Shown in pieces: positions 9,409-17,265 of a DNA stretch of 52,130 nucleotides. This stretch comes from a virus. The number at the start of each line of letters is the position of its first letter. The first letter of the stretch is position 1. Both the position numbers and the translations under genes were made by a program. The stretch spans positions 1 to 52,130 of IMG/VR virus record IMGVR_UViG_3300037247_000710. The stretch is one strand, 5' to 3'. The notes beneath the pieces were generated by a model. The model made no database searches. It saw only the letters and a list, made by a program, of their open reading frames with translations, and was not told the DNA's origin.

Positions 9409-9785
9409 TGGGATTCAAAGTAGTGGCAACACTTTCTCACGATTGGATAAAGATTGCCGAGTTAGCAGGAGCCGAGCCGTTCCTCAACGTCTGGCATCCA
9501 GATACCACTGAATTAGAAGTTGAGAGTGTAGATCAAGCGACTCTCGACACGGCATTCGCTGATTACGTAGCCGACCAGACGAACATCGACGCCGCGACTC
9601 AGGCAGCAAGAAATACAGTTGGTAGAGATTTCGATAAGGATTTGTATGACAACAAACGTCTCTGGAGGGCAGTCGTTGAACTCCTGATCGACGAGATGAA
9701 CATACTCAGAACAATAGAAGGTTTACCCGACCGGACGATAGCGCAAGCTCGTTCGGCAATCCGCAACAAGATAGATAACTTATAG
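9408..9785 (+). CDS. small fibre-partner protein, copy A
   Basis: 125 residues, starting on the last base of the fibre 2 stop (TAATG). It is clearly paralogous to the protein at 15041-15433: both share a Leu-Glu-Val-x-x-(D/S)-x-x-x-L-D-T-A-F-A-D-Y block, a helical middle and a C-terminal stretch L-N/D-I-L-R-x-I-E-G-L-P-x-R-T. Both sit directly after a fibre gene, so a fibre-assembly chaperone or a small structural subunit tied to each fibre is the best inference. The family is not one I can name. No signal peptide, membrane segment or catalytic motif is seen. Confidence 0.65.
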   Translation: MGFKVVATLSHDWIKIAELAGAEPFLNVWHPDTTELEVESVDQATLDTAFADYVADQTNIDAATQAARNTVGRDFDKDLYDNKRLWRAVVELLIDEMNILRTIEGLPDRTIAQARSAIRNKIDNL

Positions 9786-9795
9786 GGCGAAGACA

Positions 9796-10113
9796 ATGGA
9801 ACAACCAAGAGTAGATCTCAACCCCCAGCAGGTTCAAATGGCCGCTAACGCGGGACTCTCATTATTGAACACCCCCGGAGCTGTGAATGTTCCGGGTCCG
9901 ATGGCTGTCAGTGGAGTGATAAAAACACTGGCGCAGCTGTTGACGGCTATCGTCAATCAAGAGGTGATGGTAGTTAACGTCCCGGTGCAATTGAAAGATG
10001 CGCCAAAACCTGCTGAGCCAGAAAATAAGGAGGTGGCAAAAGCAGTTGCAGCTGCCGTGGAATCGTCAGGAAATTCTGAGGAGTCTCCGGCTGCAAAGGT
10101 ATCGGAGAGATAA
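9796..10113 (+). CDS. hypothetical protein upstream of lysis genes
   Basis: 105 residues beginning MEQPRVDLNPQQVQMAANAG. The N-terminal two thirds is moderately hydrophobic and helical (SGVIKTLAQLLTAIVNQEV), and the tail is Glu/Lys/Ala/Ser-rich and likely disordered. The stop is followed within two bases by the ATG of the membrane protein at 10115, so it appears co-transcribed with the lysis block. No known domain is recognised. It may be a small structural protein rather than a lysis factor. Confidence 0.6.
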   Translation: MEQPRVDLNPQQVQMAANAGLSLLNTPGAVNVPGPMAVSGVIKTLAQLLTAIVNQEVMVVNVPVQLKDAPKPAEPENKEVAKAVAAAVESSGNSEESPAAKVSER

Positions 10114-10114
10114 A

Positions 10115-10495
10115 ATGGCAAGCAAAGCTGAAGTCAAAGAGGCAGGGATTCGTATAGGTGTCAATCAGCTCGTCACTTACGCGAGTCTCGTGCCCATCTT
10201 CTGGTTCATCCTTCAACCTATCCTTGTGGATGCACTGGCTGAAGAGATGCAGGAGTCGATCAAGCAGACCGTCGCAACTGAGGTTGCTCCGATCAACAAT
10301 GCATTCGTGGCACTGCTTCAACGGGACATCAATGCAACTAGAAAGGACATGGCGGCGTTGAGATTTCGTCGGGATAATCCACCGGATGATGACTGGACTG
10401 CTGAGGATGCAGCGTATTTAGCAGACTTAGAAATTCAAATGGATGCACTCGAAGAAGCGAAGGCCGCACTTCAGGCAAACACAGATACGAGCTGA
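10115..10495 (+). CDS. single-pass membrane protein with coiled coil, candidate i-spanin
   Basis: 126 residues. The ATG at 10115 is chosen over the open frame extending upstream because GGAGAGATAAA precedes it and the upstream extension lies inside the previous gene. There is one transmembrane segment at about residues 18-40 (SLVPIFWFILQPILVDAL), then a charged helical region (EEMQESIKQ, MDALEEAKAALQ). This N-in, coiled-coil layout is what inner-membrane spanins (Rz type) look like, and it sits immediately before the endolysin. It could equally be a small structural membrane protein. The stop overlaps the endolysin start (TGATG). Confidence 0.6.
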   Translation: MASKAEVKEAGIRIGVNQLVTYASLVPIFWFILQPILVDALAEEMQESIKQTVATEVAPINNAFVALLQRDINATRKDMAALRFRRDNPPDDDWTAEDAAYLADLEIQMDALEEAKAALQANTDTS

Positions 10496-10962
10496 TGGAC
10501 GCGACGCAGCTACGGAAATTGATCGTTCGACCTTCTCTGGAGGAGGTCGGACTTCATTCCGCTGCTGCCGAAGATCTTGTCATGGGGACTGCGGCTCAAG
10601 AGTCGCACCTCATGTACGTTAAGCAGCTGGGAGGTGGTCCCGCGTTGTCGTTGTTTCAGATTGAACCGGCGACGTATAAAGATTACTGGGATAACTATCT
10701 CAATCATCGTGTGGACTTGATTACAGAGATACAAAAAGCCTGTGGATTCCAAGGAGTGCCTGAACCTTCACGGTTGGTTTGGGACCTTAAATTTGCGTCC
10801 ATCATGTGTCGCATTCACTACAGAAGGATCAGTAGTCCTCTTCCAGAACACGGTGACATTGCAGGTTACGCCGCGTACTGGAAGAAGTATTACAACACCG
10901 TCCACGGGGCGGGAACTGAAGAAGAGTTCGTGCAGAATTATGAGTTAGTGGAGGAGAATTAA
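10495..10962 (+). CDS. endolysin, lysozyme/transglycosylase-like
   Basis: 155 residues. The core GTAAQESHLMYVKQLGGGPA followed by LSLFQIEPATYKDY is the pattern of lysozyme-fold muramidases and lytic transglycosylases. A catalytic Glu lies in AAQES (Glu36), and the FQIEPATY segment forms part of the substrate groove. It would cleave peptidoglycan at the end of infection. There is no signal peptide, so it depends on the holin encoded two bases downstream. Short length is normal for a single-domain phage enzyme. The start overlaps the upstream stop. Confidence 0.75.
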   Translation: MDATQLRKLIVRPSLEEVGLHSAAAEDLVMGTAAQESHLMYVKQLGGGPALSLFQIEPATYKDYWDNYLNHRVDLITEIQKACGFQGVPEPSRLVWDLKFASIMCRIHYRRISSPLPEHGDIAGYAAYWKKYYNTVHGAGTEEEFVQNYELVEEN

Positions 10963-10963
10963 A

Positions 10964-11197
10964 ATGAACACAATCATTGGAGCGTTTATCGCGACCCTCA
11001 TTGCCATGGCGACAGCAGCATTGGCGCTGCTGAGCGGAGCCAACGTCGATTCGTTGAGTGACATCTCCGGTCTCCAGTGGACCATTCTGTTCATCGGTGG
11101 GTTGATCACATTCGGTAAAGACTTCCAAGCGATTTCCGCCCGTCGTTTGGTAAACAGGGTCACAGGATCGGGTGATGGAGGAGGTACCGTAGGATGA
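10964..11197 (+). CDS. holin-like two-helix membrane protein
   Basis: 77 residues with two hydrophobic segments (about 3-24, IIGAFIATLIAMATAALALL, and about 38-52, LQWTILFIGGLITFG) and a short basic C-terminal tail (ISARRLVNR). This is the topology of class II holins, which form lesions in the inner membrane and release the endolysin. Position directly after the endolysin supports the call. The ribosome-binding site is GGAGGAG, spaced from the ATG by about seven bases. The stop overlaps the next start (GGATGAACC). Confidence 0.7.
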   Translation: MNTIIGAFIATLIAMATAALALLSGANVDSLSDISGLQWTILFIGGLITFGKDFQAISARRLVNRVTGSGDGGGTVG

Positions 11198-11616
11198 ACC
11201 ACGTAACCGTAGGAGTACGTCAGTTTCAGACGTTCTATCTACTCGCAATCGTGCTCTTGCTGCAAGCATGTGCAGGAGCGAATCCGATTTCGAAGGCAGA
11301 AACGACTGAACAGAGAGCGTTCGCAACGTACGGCACGTTTGTGATCATCGAGGAGCAAGCTGCGAAGCTGGTCTCCAGCGGACAGATCCCGGACAGTGCT
11401 GTGCGTGCTATTGCACGTGCAGATGCACAAGCGAAACCAGTAGCAGATTCCCTGCTAGATGCGACGCTCGAATTCATAGTAATTAGATCAGAGTACGAAG
11501 CAGGCGAGACAGCGGAGCGCCGATTTGTATCAGCCATGGACAGCCTAAATAATTGGGTAGAACGGGTGAGACCTCTGATCGCTAACTTAATAACCGCTGT
11601 GAGAGGAGCTGAGTAA
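11194..11616 (+). CDS. lipoprotein, candidate outer-membrane lysis or exclusion protein
   Basis: 140 residues with a signal peptide ending in a lipobox: hydrophobic TFYLLAIVLL then LLQACAG, with Cys26 as the predicted lipidated residue. The remainder is helical and charged. Its place at the end of the lysis block would suit an outer-membrane spanin, although it is longer than typical o-spanins and not Pro-rich. Alternatives are a superinfection-exclusion lipoprotein or a virion-associated lipoprotein. The lipobox argues for a Gram-negative-type envelope. Confidence 0.65.
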   Translation: MNHVTVGVRQFQTFYLLAIVLLLQACAGANPISKAETTEQRAFATYGTFVIIEEQAAKLVSSGQIPDSAVRAIARADAQAKPVADSLLDATLEFIVIRSEYEAGETAERRFVSAMDSLNNWVERVRPLIANLITAVRGAE

Positions 11617-12053
11617 TGGGAATTATAGAACTCGCCTTAGTGGCGATAAAAGGTCTGTCCGTGGTTCTGAACAACCCGGCACTTGGCGGAGGCAGCAGTG
11701 TAAAACTGAACGAAGCTTCCGATTTACTTGCGTTGTTAGGCGAACTGTTGACGCGTGGTGATGAGGCTCACGAGGAGCTTGTTGCGTTCACGAAGGTCGT
11801 GGAAGAAATGGCAGCGCAGGGACGGCAACCGACTACTGCAGAGTGGAACACACTCCGTGGTCGAAGTGACGCTGCGCATGATGTCATTCAGGCGGCAGCG
11901 GCAGCTACCGAAGAAGAGGAGACGGAGCAAGTCTTCCTTGAGGACCTGACCAAGGCTGAGCTGTTAGAGCAGGCTGCAAAGGATGGGGTCTCGGTTCCTT
12001 CTTCCGCAACAAAGGCTGACATCATCGCACTGTTAGAGGCTGTCGAGGAGTAA
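11616..12053 (+). CDS. phage protein with C-terminal HeH/Rho-N-like motif
   Basis: 145 residues. The N-terminal ~100 residues are helical with no domain I can name. An acidic linker (TEEEETEQVF) precedes a C-terminal segment, LTKAELLEQAAKDGVSV then SATKADIIALLEA, matching the helix-extension-helix pattern of HeH/LEM/SAP-like and Rho N-terminal motifs, which often bind nucleic acid. Such tails are common on phage capsid and neck proteins. Lies between the lipoprotein and the adaptor, so a neck or internal role is plausible but unproven. Confidence 0.6.
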   Translation: MGIIELALVAIKGLSVVLNNPALGGGSSVKLNEASDLLALLGELLTRGDEAHEELVAFTKVVEEMAAQGRQPTTAEWNTLRGRSDAAHDVIQAAAAATEEEETEQVFLEDLTKAELLEQAAKDGVSVPSSATKADIIALLEAVEE

Positions 12054-12056
12054 TCC

Positions 12057-12701
12057 ATGGCTGTCTCGATGACATTCAACTCGCTCCTTGAAGATATGCG
12101 TAAGTATCTGGAGCGAGGCACGGCTGTCGATCCCTCTGTGTTCGAACAGCTCCCGAGCCTGATTAATCTGGCTGAACGGGAGCTGGCGAACCGGTTGAAA
12201 ATACTGGGATTTGTACGGGTCGTTACGGATACGTTGGGTGTCGGACAGTCTGTGGTACCTAAGCCTGATCGCTGGCGCGACACGATCTCGATCAACATCG
12301 GTGTAGGAACAGAACAGGTACGCACGCAAATATTTGCACGTTCCTATGAATACTGTCGGACTTTTCATCCAGATGAAGATGTCACTGCTCAACCGAAGTT
12401 CTACGCTGATTACGATTACTTCAATTGGTTGTTTGCGCCGTCAGCTAATTTTGCGTATCCATTTGAAGTTAACTACTGGGAGTTGCCTGCACTGCTGGAC
12501 GACACGAACCAGACGAATTGGACGACAGACTTCGCCCCCAATAGTTTGCTTCATGGTGCACTGTTGCAGGCGACTCCCTTTTTGAAGAACGATGAACGCA
12601 TTCCCATATGGGAAGCAATTTACGAGAAAGACGTTGCAATACTTGAGGCGCAAGACATGAAACGCATTATTGATAGAAACGTTACGAGGGAGTCTGTCTA
12701 A
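12057..12701 (+). CDS. SU10-like head-tail adaptor protein
   Basis: 214 residues beginning MAVSMTFNSLLEDMRKYLER, continuing VFEQLPSLINLAERELANRL then KILGFVRVVTD. This pattern matches the adaptor protein of phage SU10 and relatives, a ring connecting portal and tail. The C-terminal half (EVNYWELPALLDDTNQTNWT, NSLLHGALLQATPFLK, ERIPIWEAIYEKDVAILE) is also typical. The window therefore encodes both this adaptor and a gp4-like protein, which may occupy successive rings of the neck. The stop overlaps the ATG of fibre 3 by one base. Confidence 0.75.
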   Translation: MAVSMTFNSLLEDMRKYLERGTAVDPSVFEQLPSLINLAERELANRLKILGFVRVVTDTLGVGQSVVPKPDRWRDTISINIGVGTEQVRTQIFARSYEYCRTFHPDEDVTAQPKFYADYDYFNWLFAPSANFAYPFEVNYWELPALLDDTNQTNWTTDFAPNSLLHGALLQATPFLKNDERIPIWEAIYEKDVAILEAQDMKRIIDRNVTRESV

Positions 12702-15031
12702 TGGCATTCACTGACGTCTTTGGCGGAGATCTAATCTTCCCGTCGCAGCTTAGTTATCTAAAAATTACTACTGCAGTAGACATCACGCTGCAGTGGCCGC
12801 GAGAGCAACAGATTGAAGGTACGAATGTTGTTGCTGACTTCTTGGACATCGACGCTACTGTTGCTTCGATTAATATCAGCATGCCGTCTGCCAGTGTTAC
12901 GAGTACAGGCAATAAAACCACGATCAATAACGTGGGCTCCAATGACTTCGACGTAGTTGATAACACCGGGGGATCGATTCAGACCATCATGCCCGGTCAG
13001 CAATGGGTCATTGTTCTTACCGACAACACGACACAAGCTGGCTTATGGTTAACTTTCCAGATGGGCGCTACCGTTTCTAATGCGTCAGCTGCTGCACTGG
13101 CAGGTGCAGGTATCAAAGCTGTTTCTAACACACTGAATCAAAAGATCGATTCTGACATCAAAGCTTTATCACCGATTACCGTTGTCGATGGCGACCGAGC
13201 GAAGTGTTTAATCTGGGTAGGTGGCGCAGGACAAGCTGATCTGCCTGATCCGGGAGCAGTTGGTGACGACTGGTTCTTCATGATCCGTAACTCTGGCACC
13301 GGTACACTGACCATCGTTCCTCCGTCAGGAACGATTGATGGTGCTTCAGAGATTACTATTGAGCCTAATGGCAGTACGTTCATCTTCACGGATGGCACGG
13401 ACTTTTTCACCGTCGGGCTCACTACTTCTTCGACTATCGGGTTTGATTTTGTTTCACTTCCTGTTCCGGGGTCGGGTGACTTTATCCTCTCTGGGGCAAA
13501 TACAGATCGTATCTCGTATCGCTTCACAGGTGCACTTACTGGTAACCGACGCATCGTCGTGCCGAATACCACGCAGCAATACTGGGTGGAGAATCAGACA
13601 ACAGGTGCATTCCAGTTAACTGTCTCGACATCTGCACAGGTATCACCCCCAGAGGTGGAACAGGGTCAGACTGTAATTTTCTCCTGTGACGCTGTCAATG
13701 TGATCAATGCAGTAAATGCCACGTCCATCTCGCTTCCGCTTTCGGTCGTACAAGGTGGTACCGGGGCAAACAATCCTACCGATGCACGAAATAATCTGGA
13801 AGCTGCACACGACGAATTAGACATGATTGCAGGAGATGGTCTGGTTGGTGGTGGTCTCCTCCAAGCAGACGTGACGTTTCAGGTCGCGCCGGGGATAGGT
13901 GTTGGAGTCAATCCCGACGATGTCTTCCTTGACTTTACTACCCTCACGGAAGAGGTCCCGGCTGCGGGTGACTTCATCGCATTCCAAGATCTCGATGACT
14001 CGGACATCACAAAGAAGGTGGCTGTTAGCGACCTTATTAACCCAACACCTCAGCAACTATTCGACAGTGCAGCAAATGTCCGCGTAAGTGCAGAGCTTCT
14101 CGGAGTAATGGAGTTACGGAGTGATGGAAATGTAGACGCTGAAATTCGTGCACTCGTTGGAACTCATGCAGATCAGACGGTCGTCTGGGGACTTGGTCAA
14201 CCTACTGCGTCAACTGACCTTATCCTTGAGAACCTCATACACGGTGGTTTTGTCACAATAGCTGCCGAAAATGCTGTTGGTGTAAGCACGCTACTTGTTA
14301 GAGGTGATCCCGATGGGATCACAGAGTTATTCGCCGCAGGCGTCTGTCGTTTTGAAGCACAGTCACTCGGCAAGATTGCCGTAAGAAGTGATGGCAATAC
14401 CGACACCGAAGATCGTCAATTAGTGTTTGATCATCAGGACCTCTCGGATCGTGGGCGAATAGGATATTTAGGCAATGATGTTTTCATAATCAGAAATGAA
14501 ATTCATGGCGGCAACGTAAACCTTCAAGCTGAAGATGTTGGAGGCACGTTACAGCAAATTCTTCAAGGTAATCCAGACAATGACGTCGCACTGTTTGATG
14601 AAGGAGTGGAAGTTTTTCAAACACGAACTCCCGCGCAAGGTGGCGCTCGCATTAACAATCTTAATACCGGAGCAGGATTTGAACGAGTACTGACCACGGC
14701 AGATCTTGGTGGCGGAGCGGTCATCTTTACTGGATATATACCAGCAAATGGATTTGGAGCAGTTGTACCAGCAGGTTGGTCTGTGGCTAGAACTGGTCTT
14801 GGTGATTACACAGTCACGCATAACCTTGGTTTAAGTGATGTCAATGACCTTATTATCATGTTAACACCCATAGGAACCATCGCTAATGAAGCCAATCAGC
14901 TTATAGCAACCGTAATATTTCGCGCAACTAACGTGTTTACGGTACAACTTGGCAACCCTGACATGGGTTTTGCAGGGGGCGCAGGTAATGTAGATAAAGA
15001 GTGGCAGTTTATGATAGTTGATAATTCATAA
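12701..15031 (+). CDS. tail-fibre-like protein 3
   Basis: 776 residues. The N-terminus (FGGDLIFPSQLSYLKIT, DITLQWPREQQIEGTNVVAD) looks like a virion-anchoring domain and differs from fibres 1 and 2. Near residue 350 is the fibre motif GGTGANNPTDARNNLEA, seen in many phage tail fibres, followed by repeats with GDPDGITELF, GNPDNDVALF and two LRSDGN/VRSDGNTD units. The C-terminus (GVVPAGWSVARTGLGDYTVT-like, then VNDLIIMLTPIGT) resembles a small terminal beta domain. Likely a host-recognition fibre mounted next to the adaptor and nozzle. The receptor is unknown. Confidence 0.72.
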   Translation: MAFTDVFGGDLIFPSQLSYLKITTAVDITLQWPREQQIEGTNVVADFLDIDATVASINISMPSASVTSTGNKTTINNVGSNDFDVVDNTGGSIQTIMPGQQWVIVLTDNTTQAGLWLTFQMGATVSNASAAALAGAGIKAVSNTLNQKIDSDIKALSPITVVDGDRAKCLIWVGGAGQADLPDPGAVGDDWFFMIRNSGTGTLTIVPPSGTIDGASEITIEPNGSTFIFTDGTDFFTVGLTTSSTIGFDFVSLPVPGSGDFILSGANTDRISYRFTGALTGNRRIVVPNTTQQYWVENQTTGAFQLTVSTSAQVSPPEVEQGQTVIFSCDAVNVINAVNATSISLPLSVVQGGTGANNPTDARNNLEAAHDELDMIAGDGLVGGGLLQADVTFQVAPGIGVGVNPDDVFLDFTTLTEEVPAAGDFIAFQDLDDSDITKKVAVSDLINPTPQQLFDSAANVRVSAELLGVMELRSDGNVDAEIRALVGTHADQTVVWGLGQPTASTDLILENLIHGGFVTIAAENAVGVSTLLVRGDPDGITELFAAGVCRFEAQSLGKIAVRSDGNTDTEDRQLVFDHQDLSDRGRIGYLGNDVFIIRNEIHGGNVNLQAEDVGGTLQQILQGNPDNDVALFDEGVEVFQTRTPAQGGARINNLNTGAGFERVLTTADLGGGAVIFTGYIPANGFGAVVPAGWSVARTGLGDYTVTHNLGLSDVNDLIIMLTPIGTIANEANQLIATVIFRATNVFTVQLGNPDMGFAGGAGNVDKEWQFMIVDNS

Positions 15032-15040
15032 GGGAATACG

Positions 15041-15433
15041 ATGGCTAAAGTTATTGTAACGAGTGCTCACAATTTCGCGGCTATTGCTGATTTGGCAGGT
15101 TCGGCTCTGGAAAATGTTCCGTACCACAAAACGACTGAATTCAGGTTAGATACCGGTGAACTTGAAGTGCCCGATGTTAGTCAGGCAGATCTCGACACGG
15201 CGTTCGCAGATTATACCGCGAATCAAGTAGCGAGAGATGCAGCATGGGCAGTGAAAGAAGCAGACTTGAAAACAGCGAGTGGACAAGCTGAGTTCGACGA
15301 CCGCGAAGTTCTCCGAGCGTTTGCCAAGCTGTTGGTGAGCGAGTTGAATATCCTGCGAGCCATCGAAGGTCTTCCACCACGAACGTTCGCTCAGCTGCGT
15401 ACTGCGATCAGGGATGAGATAGCGAATCCGTAA
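15041..15433 (+). CDS. small fibre-partner protein, copy B
   Basis: 130 residues, paralogous to the protein at 9408-9785 and likewise directly after a fibre gene. Shared features are the LEVPDVSQADLDTAFADY block and the C-terminal SELNILRAIEGLPPRTFAQL. Between them is a charged helix that differs between the two copies. A role in folding or attachment of the preceding fibre is the simplest explanation, and the pairing of each copy with a different fibre suggests specificity. The stop codon overlaps the ATG of the nozzle gene (TAATG). Confidence 0.65.
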   Translation: MAKVIVTSAHNFAAIADLAGSALENVPYHKTTEFRLDTGELEVPDVSQADLDTAFADYTANQVARDAAWAVKEADLKTASGQAEFDDREVLRAFAKLLVSELNILRAIEGLPPRTFAQLRTAIRDEIANP

Positions 15434-16998
15434 TGGCTAAGCAACCTGCACTCATCGCGTCGCAGCCCGGTATCAAACGGGACGGTACGCGTTTCGACAG
15501 CGAGAACTATATCGACGGTCGATGGTGCAGGTTTCAACGTGGCAAGCCAAAGAAGATGGGTGGTTACCAACAGGTGACTGACACCGTGCCGGAGATTACA
15601 CGCGGCATGACCAGTTTCTCCGAAAACAACATCCAGTTCCTGCATCTTGGACATCCCATGACTATCGGGCAGTACCAAGTTTCGAACGGCTCACTGGGTC
15701 TCTTTACTGATCGTACACCTACACCTTTCAATGACGATATTAATAACCTGTGGCAGTTCGATGTCTTCGCCGACACGGAAGGCACAGGTAATCATATTCT
15801 GGTTGCGCATGCAGCGCCAAACGCATTGGACATTGACAACTCAATTGGTGGTGACATCTACATTGACACGCTGACTGCCACAGCTCCGCTGAGCATAACG
15901 GGATTAAGTACTGATCCGGTTACTGGGTGGAACACCGGTACATTTGGACCCGTCAGCGGCGGCATCGTAGTCAGTGGTCAGTATCTGTTTGCGTTCGGTA
16001 GCAATGGACTGATCAAACAGTCAGCGATCAATAACGTGACGGATGCGCCCGTAGAGTTTAATCTCGGTACACAAAAGATCATCAAGGGATTTCCTCTTCG
16101 AGGTGCAGGCACTGGTCCTGCTGTTTTACTTTGGGGTCTCGACATACTCATTCGAGGTACGTTCCTTGCAGGTGGTCCACCGGACTTTGCATGGGACATC
16201 ATTTCCAGAGGTATCACAGTTTTAAGTTCACAGAGCATCGTTGAGCTAGATGGTATTTACTATTGGCCCGGTGTTGATCGTTGGATGCTGTTCAATGGTG
16301 TCGTACGAGAAATGCCCAACGATATGAACCAGAATTTTTTCTTTGACAATCTCAACTTCACGCATCGGAATAAAGTTTTTGGCTTTAAAATACCCCGCTA
16401 CGGTGAAATCTGGTGGTGCTATCCGCGTGGCAATGCAACCGAGTGTACCCACGCAGTGATCTTCAATACACGCGAAGGTTACTGGTACGACACTCCGTTA
16501 CCTGATTCCGACAGCACCAATCAGGGGCGGACAGCTGGTATCTACGCCGACGTGTACCAGCGTCCGTTCATGGTGGACAACGAGAAGACCTTCAACGGTC
16601 GCACACTCTGGCAACACGAGACGGCATTCGACAAGATCCGCACGTCGCAGATCAGTGCTGTCCAGTCGTTTTTCGAGACCCACGAATTGAACCTGTTAGA
16701 TACCGGTCAGAGCACCAAGTCAATTAGTTGTTCCTACTTGGAACCTGACTTCGTGCAGATAGGTGACATGACTGTGACAATGAAGGGGCGTGCGAACGCG
16801 AAGGCTCCCGTGACGGAAGTGACTCCGGCAAGAACCATCTTCGAGACTCCTGCCACGAGCGATGAAGAGACCGTGAAGTTCAAAGACATAAAGCGATTAA
16901 TGAGCTTCAGGTTTGAGTCGAACGTAGGTGGAGGGAATTACGAACTGGGCAAGACTTACGCACACATCGAGCCTGCCGATGGAAGGGTAGAGTCATGA
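15433..16998 (+). CDS. tail nozzle / P22 gp10-like beta-propeller protein
   Basis: 521 residues beginning MAKQPALIASQPGIKRDGTR then SENYIDGRWCRFQRGKPKK. The central sequence (RGTFLAGGPPDFAWDIISRG, YYWPGVDRWMLFNGVVREM, NQNFFFDNLNF, GEIWWCYPRG, AVIFNTREGYWYDTPLP) is the beta-propeller pattern of short-tail hub proteins such as P22 gp10 and the SU10 nozzle. It would form the distal channel of the tail through which DNA leaves. It follows the adaptor/fibre module and precedes the ejection proteins, the usual order. The stop overlaps the next start. Confidence 0.72.
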   Translation: MAKQPALIASQPGIKRDGTRFDSENYIDGRWCRFQRGKPKKMGGYQQVTDTVPEITRGMTSFSENNIQFLHLGHPMTIGQYQVSNGSLGLFTDRTPTPFNDDINNLWQFDVFADTEGTGNHILVAHAAPNALDIDNSIGGDIYIDTLTATAPLSITGLSTDPVTGWNTGTFGPVSGGIVVSGQYLFAFGSNGLIKQSAINNVTDAPVEFNLGTQKIIKGFPLRGAGTGPAVLLWGLDILIRGTFLAGGPPDFAWDIISRGITVLSSQSIVELDGIYYWPGVDRWMLFNGVVREMPNDMNQNFFFDNLNFTHRNKVFGFKIPRYGEIWWCYPRGNATECTHAVIFNTREGYWYDTPLPDSDSTNQGRTAGIYADVYQRPFMVDNEKTFNGRTLWQHETAFDKIRTSQISAVQSFFETHELNLLDTGQSTKSISCSYLEPDFVQIGDMTVTMKGRANAKAPVTEVTPARTIFETPATSDEETVKFKDIKRLMSFRFESNVGGGNYELGKTYAHIEPADGRVES

Positions 16999-17261
16999 GC
17001 ATCATCAATCCCCAAGGTTTCGACAATGTCATCGAGTGGGCGGACTTCATGACAGGTTCACTGGGGTTCTTCTCAGATCAGATATGTGGGTCAGACCCTA
17101 ATTACGAACGCTTGGACGACCCTGATCGGTGGCAGAGCTGGGCTATGGGTGTGTTCGGTGGAGTAGATGCGCTTGGACAGGACGCGCCCGATCCATACGC
17201 ATATGATGACTGGCGCGAGTGGGCAGCAAGACTTTTTTCAACTTCGAATTTTACGGGATAG
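16995..17261 (+). CDS. small conserved phage protein after the nozzle
   Basis: 88 residues, starting with ATGA overlap with the nozzle stop. Trp- and Asp-rich (VIEWADFMTGSLGFF, RWQSWAMGVFGG, YAYDDWREWAARLF). No recognised motif, Cys cluster or membrane segment. The tight coupling and the position between nozzle and ejection-type proteins suggest a minor tail component or chaperone. The frame of the following gene is open upstream through the end of this gene, but its real start lies after this stop. Confidence 0.6.
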   Translation: MSIINPQGFDNVIEWADFMTGSLGFFSDQICGSDPNYERLDDPDRWQSWAMGVFGGVDALGQDAPDPYAYDDWREWAARLFSTSNFTG

Positions 17262-17265
17262 AGCT

